Shown here one piece after another: positions 1 through 10,477 of a DNA stretch of 64,000 bases. The stretch spans positions 175,556,556-175,620,555 of the forward strand of contig CP136067.1 of NCBI GenBank assembly GCA_032622095.1, given 5' to 3'. Source of the stretch: Siphonodentalium dalli. Taxonomy: Eukaryota > Mollusca > Scaphopoda > Gadilida > Siphonodentaliidae. Below the pieces are notes generated by a model. It had not been told where the DNA came from and did not search any database. It worked only from the letters and a program-made list of their open reading frames with translations. Both the position numbers and the translations under genes were made by a program. Each line of letters begins with the position of its first letter. Position 1 is the stretch's first letter.

Positions 1-98
1 CCCCTATTATCCCCTATACACTACAAGTATACATGATGGCAGGCAAGCCGAACACACACTGGGATATTCAGAGATGTGATATGTGCATGCTGTCGGTC

Positions 99-463
99 CA
101 GCCTGTTCTCCCAAAAATCCGCACATTATCTGCTTATAAAGAACTTATTTTATGTAGATAATCTGCTTAGAATCGCCTCATTTTGAGTGGAAAATGTGCT
201 GAAAATTAGAGCATTTTAGTCATATTATCGGCTCATAATGTGGCCATTCTAAGCAGATTATATCGCGGACAGTGACACAAATAAGCCGACCACGACTGTT
301 CATGTGTACGCTCTTTAACATGTGGTTTCACTGTGATCCGCGCCATAAAACGAAATAACGGCTATGACTCCATAATCTGCTTATGTCAGAATCAAATATT
401 CACATTATGTACCTATTTCACATTATAGGTAGATTATGTGCCTATTTGAGCGATGATATGTTG
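99..463 (+). mobile_element. Family A hairpin MITE, copy 1
   Basis: Full-length copy of a family seen at least six times in the window. It begins CAGCCTGTTCTCCC and ends ATATGTTG. The centre is an imperfect foldback: an arm of about 38 bp (AATCTGCTTAGAATCGCC...) is followed by its reverse complement, so the transcript would form a long hairpin. A second motif near the 3' side (CACATTATRGGTMGATTATG) is conserved in all copies. No coding capacity is visible. The ends are set by the nested copy at 40533-40797. No target duplication is recognisable here, so this copy is probably old. Confidence 0.75.
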
Positions 464-1286
464 TGGCTAGTCTAACCCTTCATTTCACCCAAACCTTGGG
501 TGTTTATTTCACACGACTTTCTGGGATAACCTGTGTGTCGACTGAGAACATGCGTGCCAATTGAGGAGAACACGCGAAGGATTTGTGTAAATGTTAGCCC
601 AAACGACATTTCGAAGTAACGACTGCTTTGTTGTTTATTTCGAGGAATAATACCGCATCATATGAATTCAGCCCAAATATATTGACAGGTGTCAAGGGTC
701 TAACTCTATACTGAGCAATAAAAAACTAATATAATAAATACCGAGTATATTTAATTTTAACGCCAATGGGTCGTTTATGTGCGTTTAAGAGTGTAGTTAT
801 GCTTAAAGCAAAGTGAAATAACGATCTTAAAATGAATTGGCCGGTATATTTTATTAGTTATCAGGGTTACCAGGGTCGTAGTTGCATAAATTACAATATA
901 TTTTTATGCTAAGATAATTGCGTGGTAATTTGTTGGTTAATGGATTGATCGGTGATCATGTTAACACAAATCCCATATATGGAAAGTGACTTGCGCATGC
1001 GCAAAACAGATACAATGGTCTAATTTTCCAATGCCGATGACAATCGAAGCGGACGCGATGTGCATTTTAATTCTTTCATTACGACTGTTTTGGCGTCCTA
1101 ATCTATTAAAATATTCTTCTATATCTTGGAAGGTGTTCTGGAAGGATTATTTCAATATGTGTATATCGGATTAACCTTCCAAAAAGATGAGTTTGACGCC
1201 TGTATTTCTTGGCATGAATATTAACGAGCGCTCGTCTGCAAGTAGGTCATCTGGATTCGGAATTGGCGTGTTTTTGTGAAAATGTC

Positions 1287-1615
1287 AAATTCAATTTCTT
1301 CCATCTAAAACATAATTACGCGCTGGACTCGGTCATTTTAGGAACATATATGTATCACACGCACATACACCAAGTCTCAGCCTAAAAGTTTGAAAAATGA
1401 CAGTTTTATCGACATAAATCGATGTTAATGGTAAATTCAAATTTCCATGTTAAATTTTATCATTGAAAAAAATTCATTTCTTCCATCTAAAACATAATTG
1501 CGTGCTGTACTCTGTCATTTTACGAATATGTAGCTATCCCACCAACACACTCCAAGTCTCAGCTTAAAATTTTGAAAAATGACAGTTTTATCGACATAAA
1601 TCAATTTTAATGCCA
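1287..1615. repeat. Two-unit direct repeat, ~185-bp period
   Basis: Segments 1287-1432 and 1472-1615 share runs such as TTCTTCCATCTAAAACATAA and AAAAATGACAGTTTTATCGA, with scattered substitutions. It looks like an old local duplication. No gene is visible in the surrounding 464-1689. Confidence 0.7.
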
Positions 1616-1689
1616 ATAATGGCAAATGGAGTGTTAAATAAATTTTAGGCCAATTAGGGCCCTGCGAATGTTTTCTGACCTGTTCTATA

Positions 1690-2760
1690 TTGGTCACTAG
1701 AGTTCATATTTGACCGGTTACACCTGATAATTATGCGACAGTATAGTCGCGTTACTTTATAGGTCAACATTGGTCATTATCACCTGACAAATTTATTTTG
1801 GTCTATCGTATCAACCCCTATTTTCTCCCGCGCGTAGCCTGACTACCGCTATTCTCAAAGTAATTGACCAGAAAAACGGGGTGATACCCCGGTCATGACC
1901 ACGGTGATACCGGTAATAAACGGTAGCTGTATCGAGGCGGTCATGGCAGTGGAATTACGGTATTGGGCGATGATACCGCGGTCTTTTAGCGGGCACCGCA
2001 TTAATTTTTTTGAATACCGCAGTGATTTTCATGGAACACTTTGAGGGGAGGTATTTACTCCCACATACGTTAACAAGCGGTATCAGTACCGCGGTATTGG
2101 AGGATACCGCGGTATAGTACCGCAGTATTAACGGGGTGACACCACGTTGCTGGTGGTCAATTACTTTAAGTATAGCGGTAAGTGTCAACATTGGTCATTA
2201 TCGCTCCACTAATTTGTATCGTTTCATCGGTATGAATTCCATATCCAATTATCCACATATAACCAACCCAACCTCTAATCCCGGTCCAATTTATTTATTT
2301 CTTTCATCGGTATATTCACGTAACGTAATATTTTATCACGTGATATTTGTACTTATATGTCTATGGTATTACTATAGTATACTGTATACGTATATCAATT
2401 GCTATTCCTATCTATATAATCCTGGTGCCATCTATAAAGATAGATAATTTCAGACTCCTCCCCCCCCCATTTTACATCATTGTTGCTTTAGTACAGTCGC
2501 GATGCAACATCGCTCCACTAATTTATGTCAGTTCATCGGTACAAACCACTTTTTCTCCGAGTCCATATAACCAACCCAACATCTTATAGATGACTATTCT
2601 GGCACTATATAGAGATGACTAAGATTCTGACACCCCCCTATTTTATAGCCATGTTGCAACAGTAGAGTTCAGATGCATATTATGTCAACATCGGTCGTTA
2701 TCGCTCTACAAATTTATATCGGTTCAACCCTTAGTTCCCTGTATCGCCCACCCCTCCCTC
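1690..2760. repeat. Diverged local repeats around a TA-bounded element
   Basis: A motif resembling CAACATYGGTCRTTATCGCT, followed by a line like AATTTATATCGGTTCATCGG, recurs near 1765, 2188, 2500 and 2690. The units are unequal and diverged. Short open frames across 2136-2589 follow the repeat and show no protein family signature. Confidence 0.5.
1846..2178. mobile_element. TA-bounded TIR element with CCGCGG-rich interior
   Basis: The left end (TA then CCGCTATTCTCAAAGTAATT) and the right end are inverted repeats of at least 25 bp with about two mismatches. Each is flanked by TA, as expected for Tc1/mariner-type insertion. The inner part of the TIR (AAAGTAATTGACCA) is shared with the mariner-like hairpin MITEs at 3038 and 29073. 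The interior repeats ACCGCGGTAT-like palindromes many times. There is no transposase frame, so the element is non-autonomous. Confidence 0.6.
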
Positions 2761-2987
2761 AGTTTATTTTTTCAGTTGTATTATAGTCTCATTACGTACA
2801 CATTTTATCTTTTCTAACTTTTGCTTCAACGCGTTGAGTTCCGCTGCAGACAATATAAAACTGACAACATTTTGAAATGTAAGCAGGCTTCAAACTCATC
2901 TTATCCAAGAAAAACTCTGGTTACATAAGAAATTTGTGTATAAGGTGTACGCGCATTTGTCGCGTTAAAAACAAAAGGTCCCAAGTC

Positions 2988-3535
2988 AAGGTCCAAATCC
3001 CCAACACACTGATGTGAGGTTTAACTCCATCTACATACAGTAATGTCCAAAGTAATTGATCACTTAACCACAGCAAAATAATGGGTATTTTTTCATGATT
3101 TTAAATCCTGAAAAATTAGCCATAATTCTGCTGTGGTTAAGTGGTCAATTACTTTGGGCATTACTGTAACCAATATAAGGATTTGAGGTGTAATAATAAC
3201 TCAATCCTCATACAGTAATGTCCAAAGTAATCGACCACTTAACCACAGCATGATTATTGGTAATTTGTCAGGATTTTAAATGCTGAAAAAATACCCATAA
3301 TTCTGCTGTGGTTAAGTGGTCAATTACTTTGGGCATTAATGTAACCAATATAAGGATTTGAGGTGTAATGATAACTCAATCCTCATACAGTAATGTACAA
3401 AGTAATTGACCACAGCTGAATAATGGGTAATTTGTCAGGATTTTAAATGCTGAAAAATTACCAATAATTCTGATGTGGTTAAGTGGTCAATTACTTTGGG
3501 CATTACTGTAACCAATATAAGGATGTGAGGTTTAA
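2988..3535. repeat. Three-unit 175-bp array of palindromic MITEs
   Basis: Three hairpin MITEs lie at 3038-3166, 3213-3341 and 3388-3508. Each is bounded by TA and begins CAGTAATGTMCAAAGTAATT. Their starts are exactly 175 bp apart. The 46-bp spacers are homologous to each other and to the flanks on both sides (GATGTGAGGTTTAA...). The array therefore arose by tandem duplication of MITE plus flank, not by separate insertions. The third unit lost about 8 bp from its left arm. The TA boundaries and TIRs are Tc1/mariner-like. No coding content. Confidence 0.85.
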
Positions 3536-4526
3536 TGAGAACTCCATCCACATAACTAATAAATATGTGTGAAAATTAAACCAAAACAAATAAATTCCAT
3601 GATGGCATCCAATATGGACTGCCTAATTCTGCTCCAAAACATGTATATTGAATATATGGTTGTTTATCAATTGGGGGAAACTGATTATTTCAATGATATT
3701 TTCATTAACTGCATGGGATCCAAAACCCGACTTACGGGAGCTCGCTTCGTGCACGACTGTATCTTAAGCATATGTGCATATTTAATGAGCCAACAATTGG
3801 AATCCAAATAGAGAAGATTGGCACGTTGACCCTGCGCATAGACATCATTGATGATCTCTATGGGAATCAAAATTGACATTTAATAGACAATTTCGATTAA
3901 CCGCAATAACTTAAGGAATCTCTAATTATGATTAAGCCCAATGAGAATGCAATAAGACATTTCTTATTACCCTTAACCGCAATTACTTCCCATTGCACTT
4001 TAACACAATTAATATCTCTCCCCCCCCCCCCCCAACAGCTTATCAATACCACTCAGGACAGTGGGTGTTTTTCCTCAATTAATTGAATTTCTTGTTAGTG
4101 ACCATAAATCTATACCTTCGGTTTTGCCGAATAACCGAACAAATGTTGTCAACTGTTTCCACGTTTATTCTCACTTATACCGTTTTTATATCCGTTTTAT
4201 CCTATTTGTTGTTGTGTATTGCATTACTTTGATAAAGTCTGCGCTTGTGTTATTCTCACAAAAGGTAATGCGTGTTTACATTTCACAATTCCGCCTTACA
4301 GTCTGCGAGTGCGACGGAAAAAATTTCCACATGTCCGAGCGCCATTGGCATTGATTCCTTAAATACGAGACTATTTAATCGAATGAGGTCAAATATTCGC
4401 ATATAACTTGACTCATATGTTATTCTGCACAATTCTGGCCAGTGCCGACTTTCATTTCGCATTACTTTCGTTTTTATCGAAATATAACCGTTTTCTATGG
4501 AGATTCCCATGTAAATTTGTTCAACC
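3536..4526. other. Non-coding stretch, no gene seen
   Basis: AT-rich sequence with a run of about 14 C at 4020-4033. The short frames at 3569-3811 and 4061-4354 have no recognisable domain, compositional bias or splice context. Nothing else is supported. Confidence 0.5.
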
Positions 4527-5461
4527 AAAAAAATTCATAGTTTTGCCAATTTCAAGCTAGTTTAATACTTTATAGCATGGTCAGGGCATAATCTGGCCTA
4601 TCGAGTGATGGTAGACGTTCCATCAGTGTGCACAACAAATATTTGGTCCCAACGAAGCAGGCTAAAATCCTGAAATTTGTCAATTGACTTTGAGTGTGAA
4701 GAAAATATTCATTTAAACTTCCAAAATTGGTTGAAATATTCTCAACAACATTCAGTTGAATGGTGACATTATTTATAGTCACCGACTAACTTCCACGATG
4801 AATAAAATTTGTTTTTATTGATGACAATTATGTCGCGAGTCATAAAAATGTTAATTTTCTGAAGAAAAAAAATTCATTGTTTCGCCAATTTCAAGCTAGT
4901 ATTGAGCATGGTCAGGGCATTACATATAATGATTAAGATTGCTAAAGAACTGAAATAATGAAATGGGAAACTTTTACTGACATCTGGTAAGGATTGAGGA
5001 GCAGATGCTAGAGGCCCCCACCCCACCCCCATGGAAGACGGAATACCACTTAACACAGAAGTTGGAATACGGAATACCATATGGAATACATAAAAATATA
5101 TGAAAACTTCATTTTTTGGAAGGTCGGCGTACGAATACCGGTATTTTTGGAATACCGAATACCTCCTAACAGAGGGGCCGGAAATACGGCGTACCTCATA
5201 ACAGGGCATGGAATACGGCATACGAAAAAGGGGGTGGGGGCCTCATGCTATGGAGCCTCCGAGCCTCCCATTATATTGTCTGCTCCACATCTCAATAGAA
5301 TTCAACAACATTCAGTTGAATGGTGACATTATTTATAGTCACCGACTAACTTCCACGATGAATCAAATTTGTTTTTATTGGTGACAATTTATGTCGCGAA
5401 TCATAAAAATGTAAATTTTCTGAAGAAAAATAATTCATTGGTTTGCGAATTTCAAGCTAGT
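4527..5461. repeat. 160-bp direct repeats flanking a small transposon
   Basis: Segments 4742-4900 and 5302-5461 are about 93-95% alike by eye (shared TTCAGTTGAATGGTGACATT and TTCAAGCTAGT ends). A third partial copy is at 4527-4561 (ATTCATAGTTTTGCCAATTT). The 234-bp GGAATAC-rich element lies between the two long copies. Confidence 0.75.
5011..5244. mobile_element. 234-bp TIR element with 6-bp target duplication
   Basis: The element starts GAGGCCCCCACCCC and ends GGGGGTGGGGGCCTC, a terminal inverted repeat of about 14-15 bp. It is flanked by ATGCTA at 5005-5010 and again at 5245-5250. The interior repeats GGAATAC/GGNATACC about nine times. No open frame looks coding. I cannot assign the superfamily from memory. 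Confidence 0.8.
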
Positions 5462-6191
5462 TTATAGCGAACATGGGAACCAAGGTACAATTTATGCCAT
5501 TTAGGCACACTTCAGAGTGAAATCTGGGCTTATATTTCGGCGATAATCCAAATCTAGATTCTCGCAAATTACCCTGGATTCTCATGAAAAAGTATATATG
5601 GATTCTCGCAAAATCAGATGAAATATATGCCCTAGTGGAAATATAGCAAATCGTTTAATGCTTTAGAATTTTTTTTTTCGGAGATTTATATATATGTTTA
5701 AAGACATATTATGGAATTTTTCGGGAGCGAGAAATTGATAAGTTAGTGCTCAGGCACTTTTCCAACGTGGGGAATGTTATCATTCTACTAACATCACTGA
5801 AAATTTCCAAAAAGATCTACCACACCACTTCATATAGAACATCGTCTGAACTACTCCAAATTGTAAATATTTACATCTCGATTCGGGGCGCAACTATCGG
5901 CTGTAATTAAACAAAAATCATTTTGCCATCGAGAGTCATTGCATTTAACTAATATATAAGAATGACGTTGTGTAACATCCATTTGGATTAATATTCGTAA
6001 CAAATAACTACTTTGAGAAAGATTATTCTTAATTTCTATTTATTTGATCACTCTGCCCGGTGTCTGCCGGAGTGTTTCACATCACTTTAATCAAGGAAGA
6101 CTGTTAAGAAAAACTGCATTTCAAGACCACCAAACAACTTTCCTTTTTAGGGCCACCACATCTTCCAAATATGTACTTCTTCCATTTTGCT
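5462..6191. other. Non-coding stretch, no gene seen
   Basis: No protein family, RNA gene or strong repeat is visible. Near 5555-5620 a phrase resembling GGATTCTCGCAAAWT recurs two or three times. Confidence 0.4.
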
Positions 6192-6381
6192 ATCAAAGAC
6201 CGAAAAATGTCGTTAAACTAGAGATCCAAATACCCCCTAAGGGCCCCTCTATCTTGAGATATTAAAGACCGAAAAATGTCGTTAAACTATAAAGACCGAA
6301 AAATGTCGTTAAACTAGAGATCCAAATACCCCCTATATCTTGAGATATTATAAAGACCGAAAAATGTCATTAAACTATTAA
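6192..6381. repeat. Short tandem repeat, AAAGACCGAAAAATGTCGTT unit
   Basis: The phrase AAAGACCGAAAAATGTCGTT occurs four times between about 6198 and 6373. Two copies continue into AGAGATCCAAATACCCCCTA. The phrase resumes at 6688 after the SINE, so the SINE inserted into this array. Confidence 0.75.
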
Positions 6382-6675
6382 TTGTTTTTGCTGTTGTTTA
6401 TTAGGGTTTATCGTCATTCTAGCCGCTAGGCCACACACGACGTTGTCAATTTTACGGGTGGAGGAAAGACCACGCAGAGGCTCAATTTCACCGGGAAGTT
6501 GTTCCACTGCGTGTAGAAACCACCGACCCCCGGAAAGCAATTGACAAACTTGCCCAGATACACGATTCCGGTCACCCTCCCTATGGTCGGGTTAGAACCA
6601 GCTTCGTCAGCGCTGGACGGCCTGGGACGACGTAATTCACCTGGCACTCTACCGACTGGACCACCGGGGGCCCCT
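6382..6675 (-). mobile_element. tRNA-derived SINE
   Basis: Reading the minus strand, the 5' end (CCCCGGTGGTCCAGTCGGTA) carries an RNA polymerase III A box at 6643-6663 and a B box, GGTTCTAACCC, at 6589-6599, in tRNA order and spacing. A tRNA-unrelated body follows to a 3' end near GATAAACCCTAATAAAC. The element is bracketed by a 13-bp target duplication: ATTAAACTATTAA at 6369-6381 and ATTAAACTGTTAA at 6676-6688, one mismatch. The 73-codon minus frame inside it is incidental. The source tRNA was not identified. Confidence 0.8.
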
Positions 6676-6769
6676 ATTAAACTGTTAAAGACCGAAAATG
6701 TCGTTAAATTGTAAAGTTTGAGCTATTGCCATGGCTTTGTCGTCCGTGTGTATGTGTGTACGTAAGGCG

Positions 6770-7735
6770 TCAACAATGCAGGCTACAGGTCGTACCTTTG
6801 GTCGGATCATTATGAAATTTGTCATAGCTGTTGACATCAACATTTAGACCAGATTATTAATTTTGGGATCATTCGGAAAAAAAACATGGCTGCCAGTGGC
6901 CATCTTGGATTTCAAAATTCAATCCATTAGCACGGGCTACAGTTCGTAATGTTTGTCTGATCATCATGAAATTTGTCAAGAATGTTAATAATGACATGTA
7001 GATGGGAACGAGTCCTTTTGGGGTCATTCGGCCAAAAAACATGGCCGCAGCAGCCATTTTGGATTTTAGTCTTTATATGACTAAATCTTTAGCACGGGCT
7101 ACAGGTCTTAACTTTAGTCTGATCATCATAAAATTTGTCATGGCTGTTGAAATTGGAATGTAGATGGGAACGAGTCATTTTGGGGTCATTCGGACAAAAA
7201 ACATGGCCGCCAGTGGCCATCTTGGATTTCAAAATGTAATCCATTAGCACGGGCCACAGGTCGTACTGTTTGTCTGATCATCATGAAATTTGTCATGGAT
7301 GATAATATTGACATGTAGATGGGAACGAGTAATTTTGGGGTTATTCGGCCAAAAAACATGGCCGCCAGCAGCCATCTTGGATTTTACTCTTTGTATGACT
7401 AAATTCTTTAGCACGGGCTACAGGTCGTACTTTCAGTCTGATCATCATAAAATTTGTCAAGAATGTTAATAATGACATGTAGATGGGAACGAGTCATTTT
7501 GGGATCATTTGACCCAAAAACATGGCCGCCAGCAGCCATCTTGGATTTTAATCTTTGTATGACTAAATCCTTTAGCACGGGCTACAGGTCGTACCTTTAG
7601 TCTGATCATCATGAAATTTTTCATGGCTGTTGAAATTGGAATGTAGATGAGAATGAGTCATTTTGGGGACATTCCGACAAAAACACATGGCTGCCAGCGG
7701 CCATCTTGGATTTCCAAATTCAATTCTAAATCTTT
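6770..7735. repeat. ~160-bp minisatellite, about six units
   Basis: Units begin near GCACGGGCTACAGGTCGTAC (about 6779, 6929, 7091, 7246, 7409, 7573). Each contains CATCATGAAATTTGTCA, GATGGGAACGAGTCATTTTG and AACATGGCCGCCAG..CCATCTTGG. Two alternating unit ends are seen (TTTCAAAAT..AATCCATTAG and TTTTAGTCTTT..GACTAAAT), suggesting a two-unit higher-order repeat. A reversed single copy is at 31085-31200 and a worn copy at 53440-53765, so this is a dispersed family. Confidence 0.85.
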
Positions 7736-8101
7736 CCATTCATTGCTCATCACACAAATTTAACTTCTTCTCAAAGTTGAGCTACAGTGTCATTGACACT
7801 TTCATTTGAGACATTAAAGAACGAAATATGTCGTTACACCATTAATGATCATTAATACATAATTTGTGTTTATGAAAGTCTGGTACAGACAGTTTGTTTC
7901 CAGTACATATTCATTGGAACGTAAACAATTATTCTCTGACAAATCATGTTAATATTGCCTTTCGTTACTGGTTTCCTTGACTCACATATCTCTCACTTCT
8001 TAATACTTATAATTAAAACAAATGTTCTGTGTTTTGTGTCACTTCTTAATAGCATTCTGTATTCTGCTATTGAAAAGAAAAACAGTTGTAGTATACCTTA
8101 A

Positions 8102-8471
8102 AGGTATGAAGGCCTTGGTGGGTATCATGTGAACATATTTCCACCGCTACAAACGAAATAATATTCAAATATAGACAGACTTTGTTAATATACAAATGAG
8201 AAATATCTCATAAACATTATGTTATAGTCGTAAATTTGCCGACTGTTATGTAAACAAAGCATAAAAAGTTACTTTCCTGGTGTTTCTTTATATAATGATG
8301 GTAAACATAAAGAGCGTTCTTTGTTGCTCAATTCCTTATTTGGAAATAATAAAGAGCGTTTATACCATTTGTGTGTGATTAGCCAGTAGCATTATGCTGC
8401 CTTCTATAACACAATCAGACTCTTGTTTAGGTAAAATTTAGTAGGTCTTTATGTAAGCATGATGTTTAAGG
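8102..8471 (+). mobile_element. Family B TTAA-bounded MITE, truncated
   Basis: TTAA at 8098-8101 is followed by AGGTATGAAGGCCTTGGTGG, the same end as the full copy at 46937-47430. Homology to that copy runs to about 8471, where it stops. It contains two copies of the AATAAAGAGCGTT-type module (about 8308 and 8348). Non-coding. TTAA target sites and an AGG start are seen in Kolobok-group elements; that assignment is inference. Confidence 0.65.
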
Positions 8472-8989
8472 GATTACAGTGCTCATGAAACAACAAAACT
8501 CTATCGGAAAGCCACCCCTATTGTGATCACAATAATCCAAGTCCCATAAAAATCGCGTAATAATTAAGCCGAGAAATAAATAAATAATACCGCCACCGGT
8601 TGTCGGCTATCTCCGTCGCAAAACCTCGCATGACGTCAAGCGAGGTAAACTAATTAAAAACACGGAATCGGAGTTATTTGTGTCTACCTATATGACGATG
8701 GAAAATCCGGAATAGACATCAGCTCGTGAGCGTGATGGAATTACTGCGGGGCATATCAATAGCATTGTGTACACATGGTTAATTGTCATCGCGCGGTGAG
8801 TTAGATTCACTTGTGATTTGTCTTAAGCGCTGTTTGGAAAGTTATTGTTTTGACAAAAAAACTATAGAAGGCCGATTGAGCGGGGTAGGTAACACTTTCG
8901 TGTCAAAAATAAAGCTTATAAAAACATGAGCAGGCATGTGAACTCTATTCGGGCGCGTGTTCACGATGTTGTTTTAATTTTCCGTATAT

Positions 8990-9205
8990 ATGCCCCGAGT
9001 GTCCCGTATTTACAATCATTCATTCGTAACATTGCCATATAAATGCAGTGTTTTCGGCTGTGGCCGGTCTAGTGACTCTCAGTTAGGTATAATGCTGTAT
9101 TCATTTCCAAACGATGTTCGTTTACGTGCCATTTGGCGGCATTTCTGTGGGAAACCCGTTGCGCAATCATCAGAAACCGATTACATATACCAAATAAAGA
9201 GCGTT
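8990..9205 (+). CDS. THAP-like zinc-finger fragment (partial gene or transposase exon)
   Basis: The 72-codon frame starts at an ATG. Residues 19-24 are C-S-V-F-G-C, followed by S-F-P-N-D (about 39-43) and an invariant-type W (about 49). This fits the N-terminal half of a THAP domain: C-x4-C, then the F-P and W core positions. The second half (C-x2-H and AVPTF box) is absent. The frame instead runs into an AATAAAGAGCGTTT repeat and stops. It may be a first exon (a possible donor GTGGGA follows the W-R-H-F codons) or a decayed fragment. THAP domains occur in host DNA-binding proteins and in P-element and Kolobok transposases. The surrounding TTAA-bounded MITEs make the transposase reading attractive but unproven. 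Confidence 0.4.
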
Positions 9206-9600
9206 TAATTTGACAAGTCAGTCATGGTTACGAATACATACAATTGCAGTTAAAGTGGAGAGTATGTTGAATAAATCACGATAACAACTATTCTTAGTCG
9301 ATTCCCCATTTCCTCCACCATGGCTCCATAAAGAGCGTTCCATGTTAAGAGTTTTCCTAATATGGTACGAATAAAAAGAGTTTAATAAAGCGGAAATTGC
9401 TATGACTTGGAAGGATATATAAAGCATGCATATCGGAAGTTCGTGTACATGTATTGACCTGTATTGGTGTAATCATTAAAAAAAATCACGATGACAACTG
9501 TTCTAAGTCGAGTCCCTTTACCTTGACGCAATAAAGAGCGTTCACTATTACGATATATTGCGAATAAAGAGCACTTGAATATGTGATTCCATATTAAACC
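9190..9600. repeat. Repeats carrying the AATAAAGAGCGTT module
   Basis: Two diverged units, about 9190-9400 and 9440-9590, share AATCACGATRACAACTRTTC and WAATAAAGAGCGTT followed by TACGAATAAA-like text. The same module occurs inside MITE families B and C. Confidence 0.6.
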
Positions 9601-10407
9601 GGATTATTATCCCTCCTTCAAAAAGTGTTATATATGATTGGATGTTTATAACCCTATTGTTATGCGTAATTGCCACATAGAGGTCGATTTATGACCTGGA
9701 TATTCAATAGACCGCATCGCTAGAGTGCTAATTTAATAGGTCAATAACGATGCATAGATGTAGTGAATTTCCACCAGTGACAGTCGGCTAGATTGATTTG
9801 GGGTGGGGGAAGCAATATTCCGAAATATATATAAACACCATATTGCCCAAATAATTACATGATTCATAACCAAGGAAAAATGAACATATCATATTGGTAA
9901 TGAATGACTTGATTATAATTGATTAAATCCGACAGCAATAAACCAATTGTGTGTTGTTTTACCGCGTTACGATAATTAAAACGAAACGCTCTTTATTGAC
10001 ACACGACTAATGTCATCTGGAAATTGGAATGTTTACGAGATGATAATTGCCTAATAACTGTGCAAGTCTTCGCGTATATATGCAATCTTGATATGCATAT
10101 ATAATATAACTTGGACTATTCCGGTAACGAAAAAATATATATAAACACGAGCACGCGTTTATATAGATAAATGCGCGCAAAACTGAATAATATACGGGCA
10201 TGGCTTTATAGTAACAACACATCGCGATACATATAATAATAGTAATAATAACACGATAAAGATCGACATTTAATTACGAGAAAGGCGATGTTTCGGCGAA
10301 GTTTTGCATTCGCAGTGTGATAACGCGACAATCGTCAAAGGCCGCGATCGACTACATGCAAACTTAAAATACCGCCGTCGCGTATCAATGCGTTGTCAAT
10401 GAGTTAC

Positions 10408-10477
10408 CACGTGATCGATCACGTGCTATGCTTCTGTTTACATGTGACAATCACGTGATCGGGCTGATGATCACGTG
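10408..10477. promoter_or_regulatory. Cluster of four CACGTG E-boxes
   Basis: CACGTG occurs at 10408-10413, 10420-10425, 10452-10457 and 10472-10477, mostly as ATCACGTGAT. CACGTG is the palindromic site of bHLH-zipper factors such as the MITF/TFE and USF families. No promoter or adjacent gene can be identified, so regulatory function is inference. Confidence 0.3.

Noticed and set aside
3038-3508. CRISPR-like array (regular repeats and spacers)
   Set aside because: The repeats are 129-bp palindromes with homologous, not unique, spacers, in eukaryotic DNA. This is a MITE tandem.
6426-6647. 73-codon minus frame
   Set aside because: It lies within the SINE and covers its pol III promoter; no protein family.
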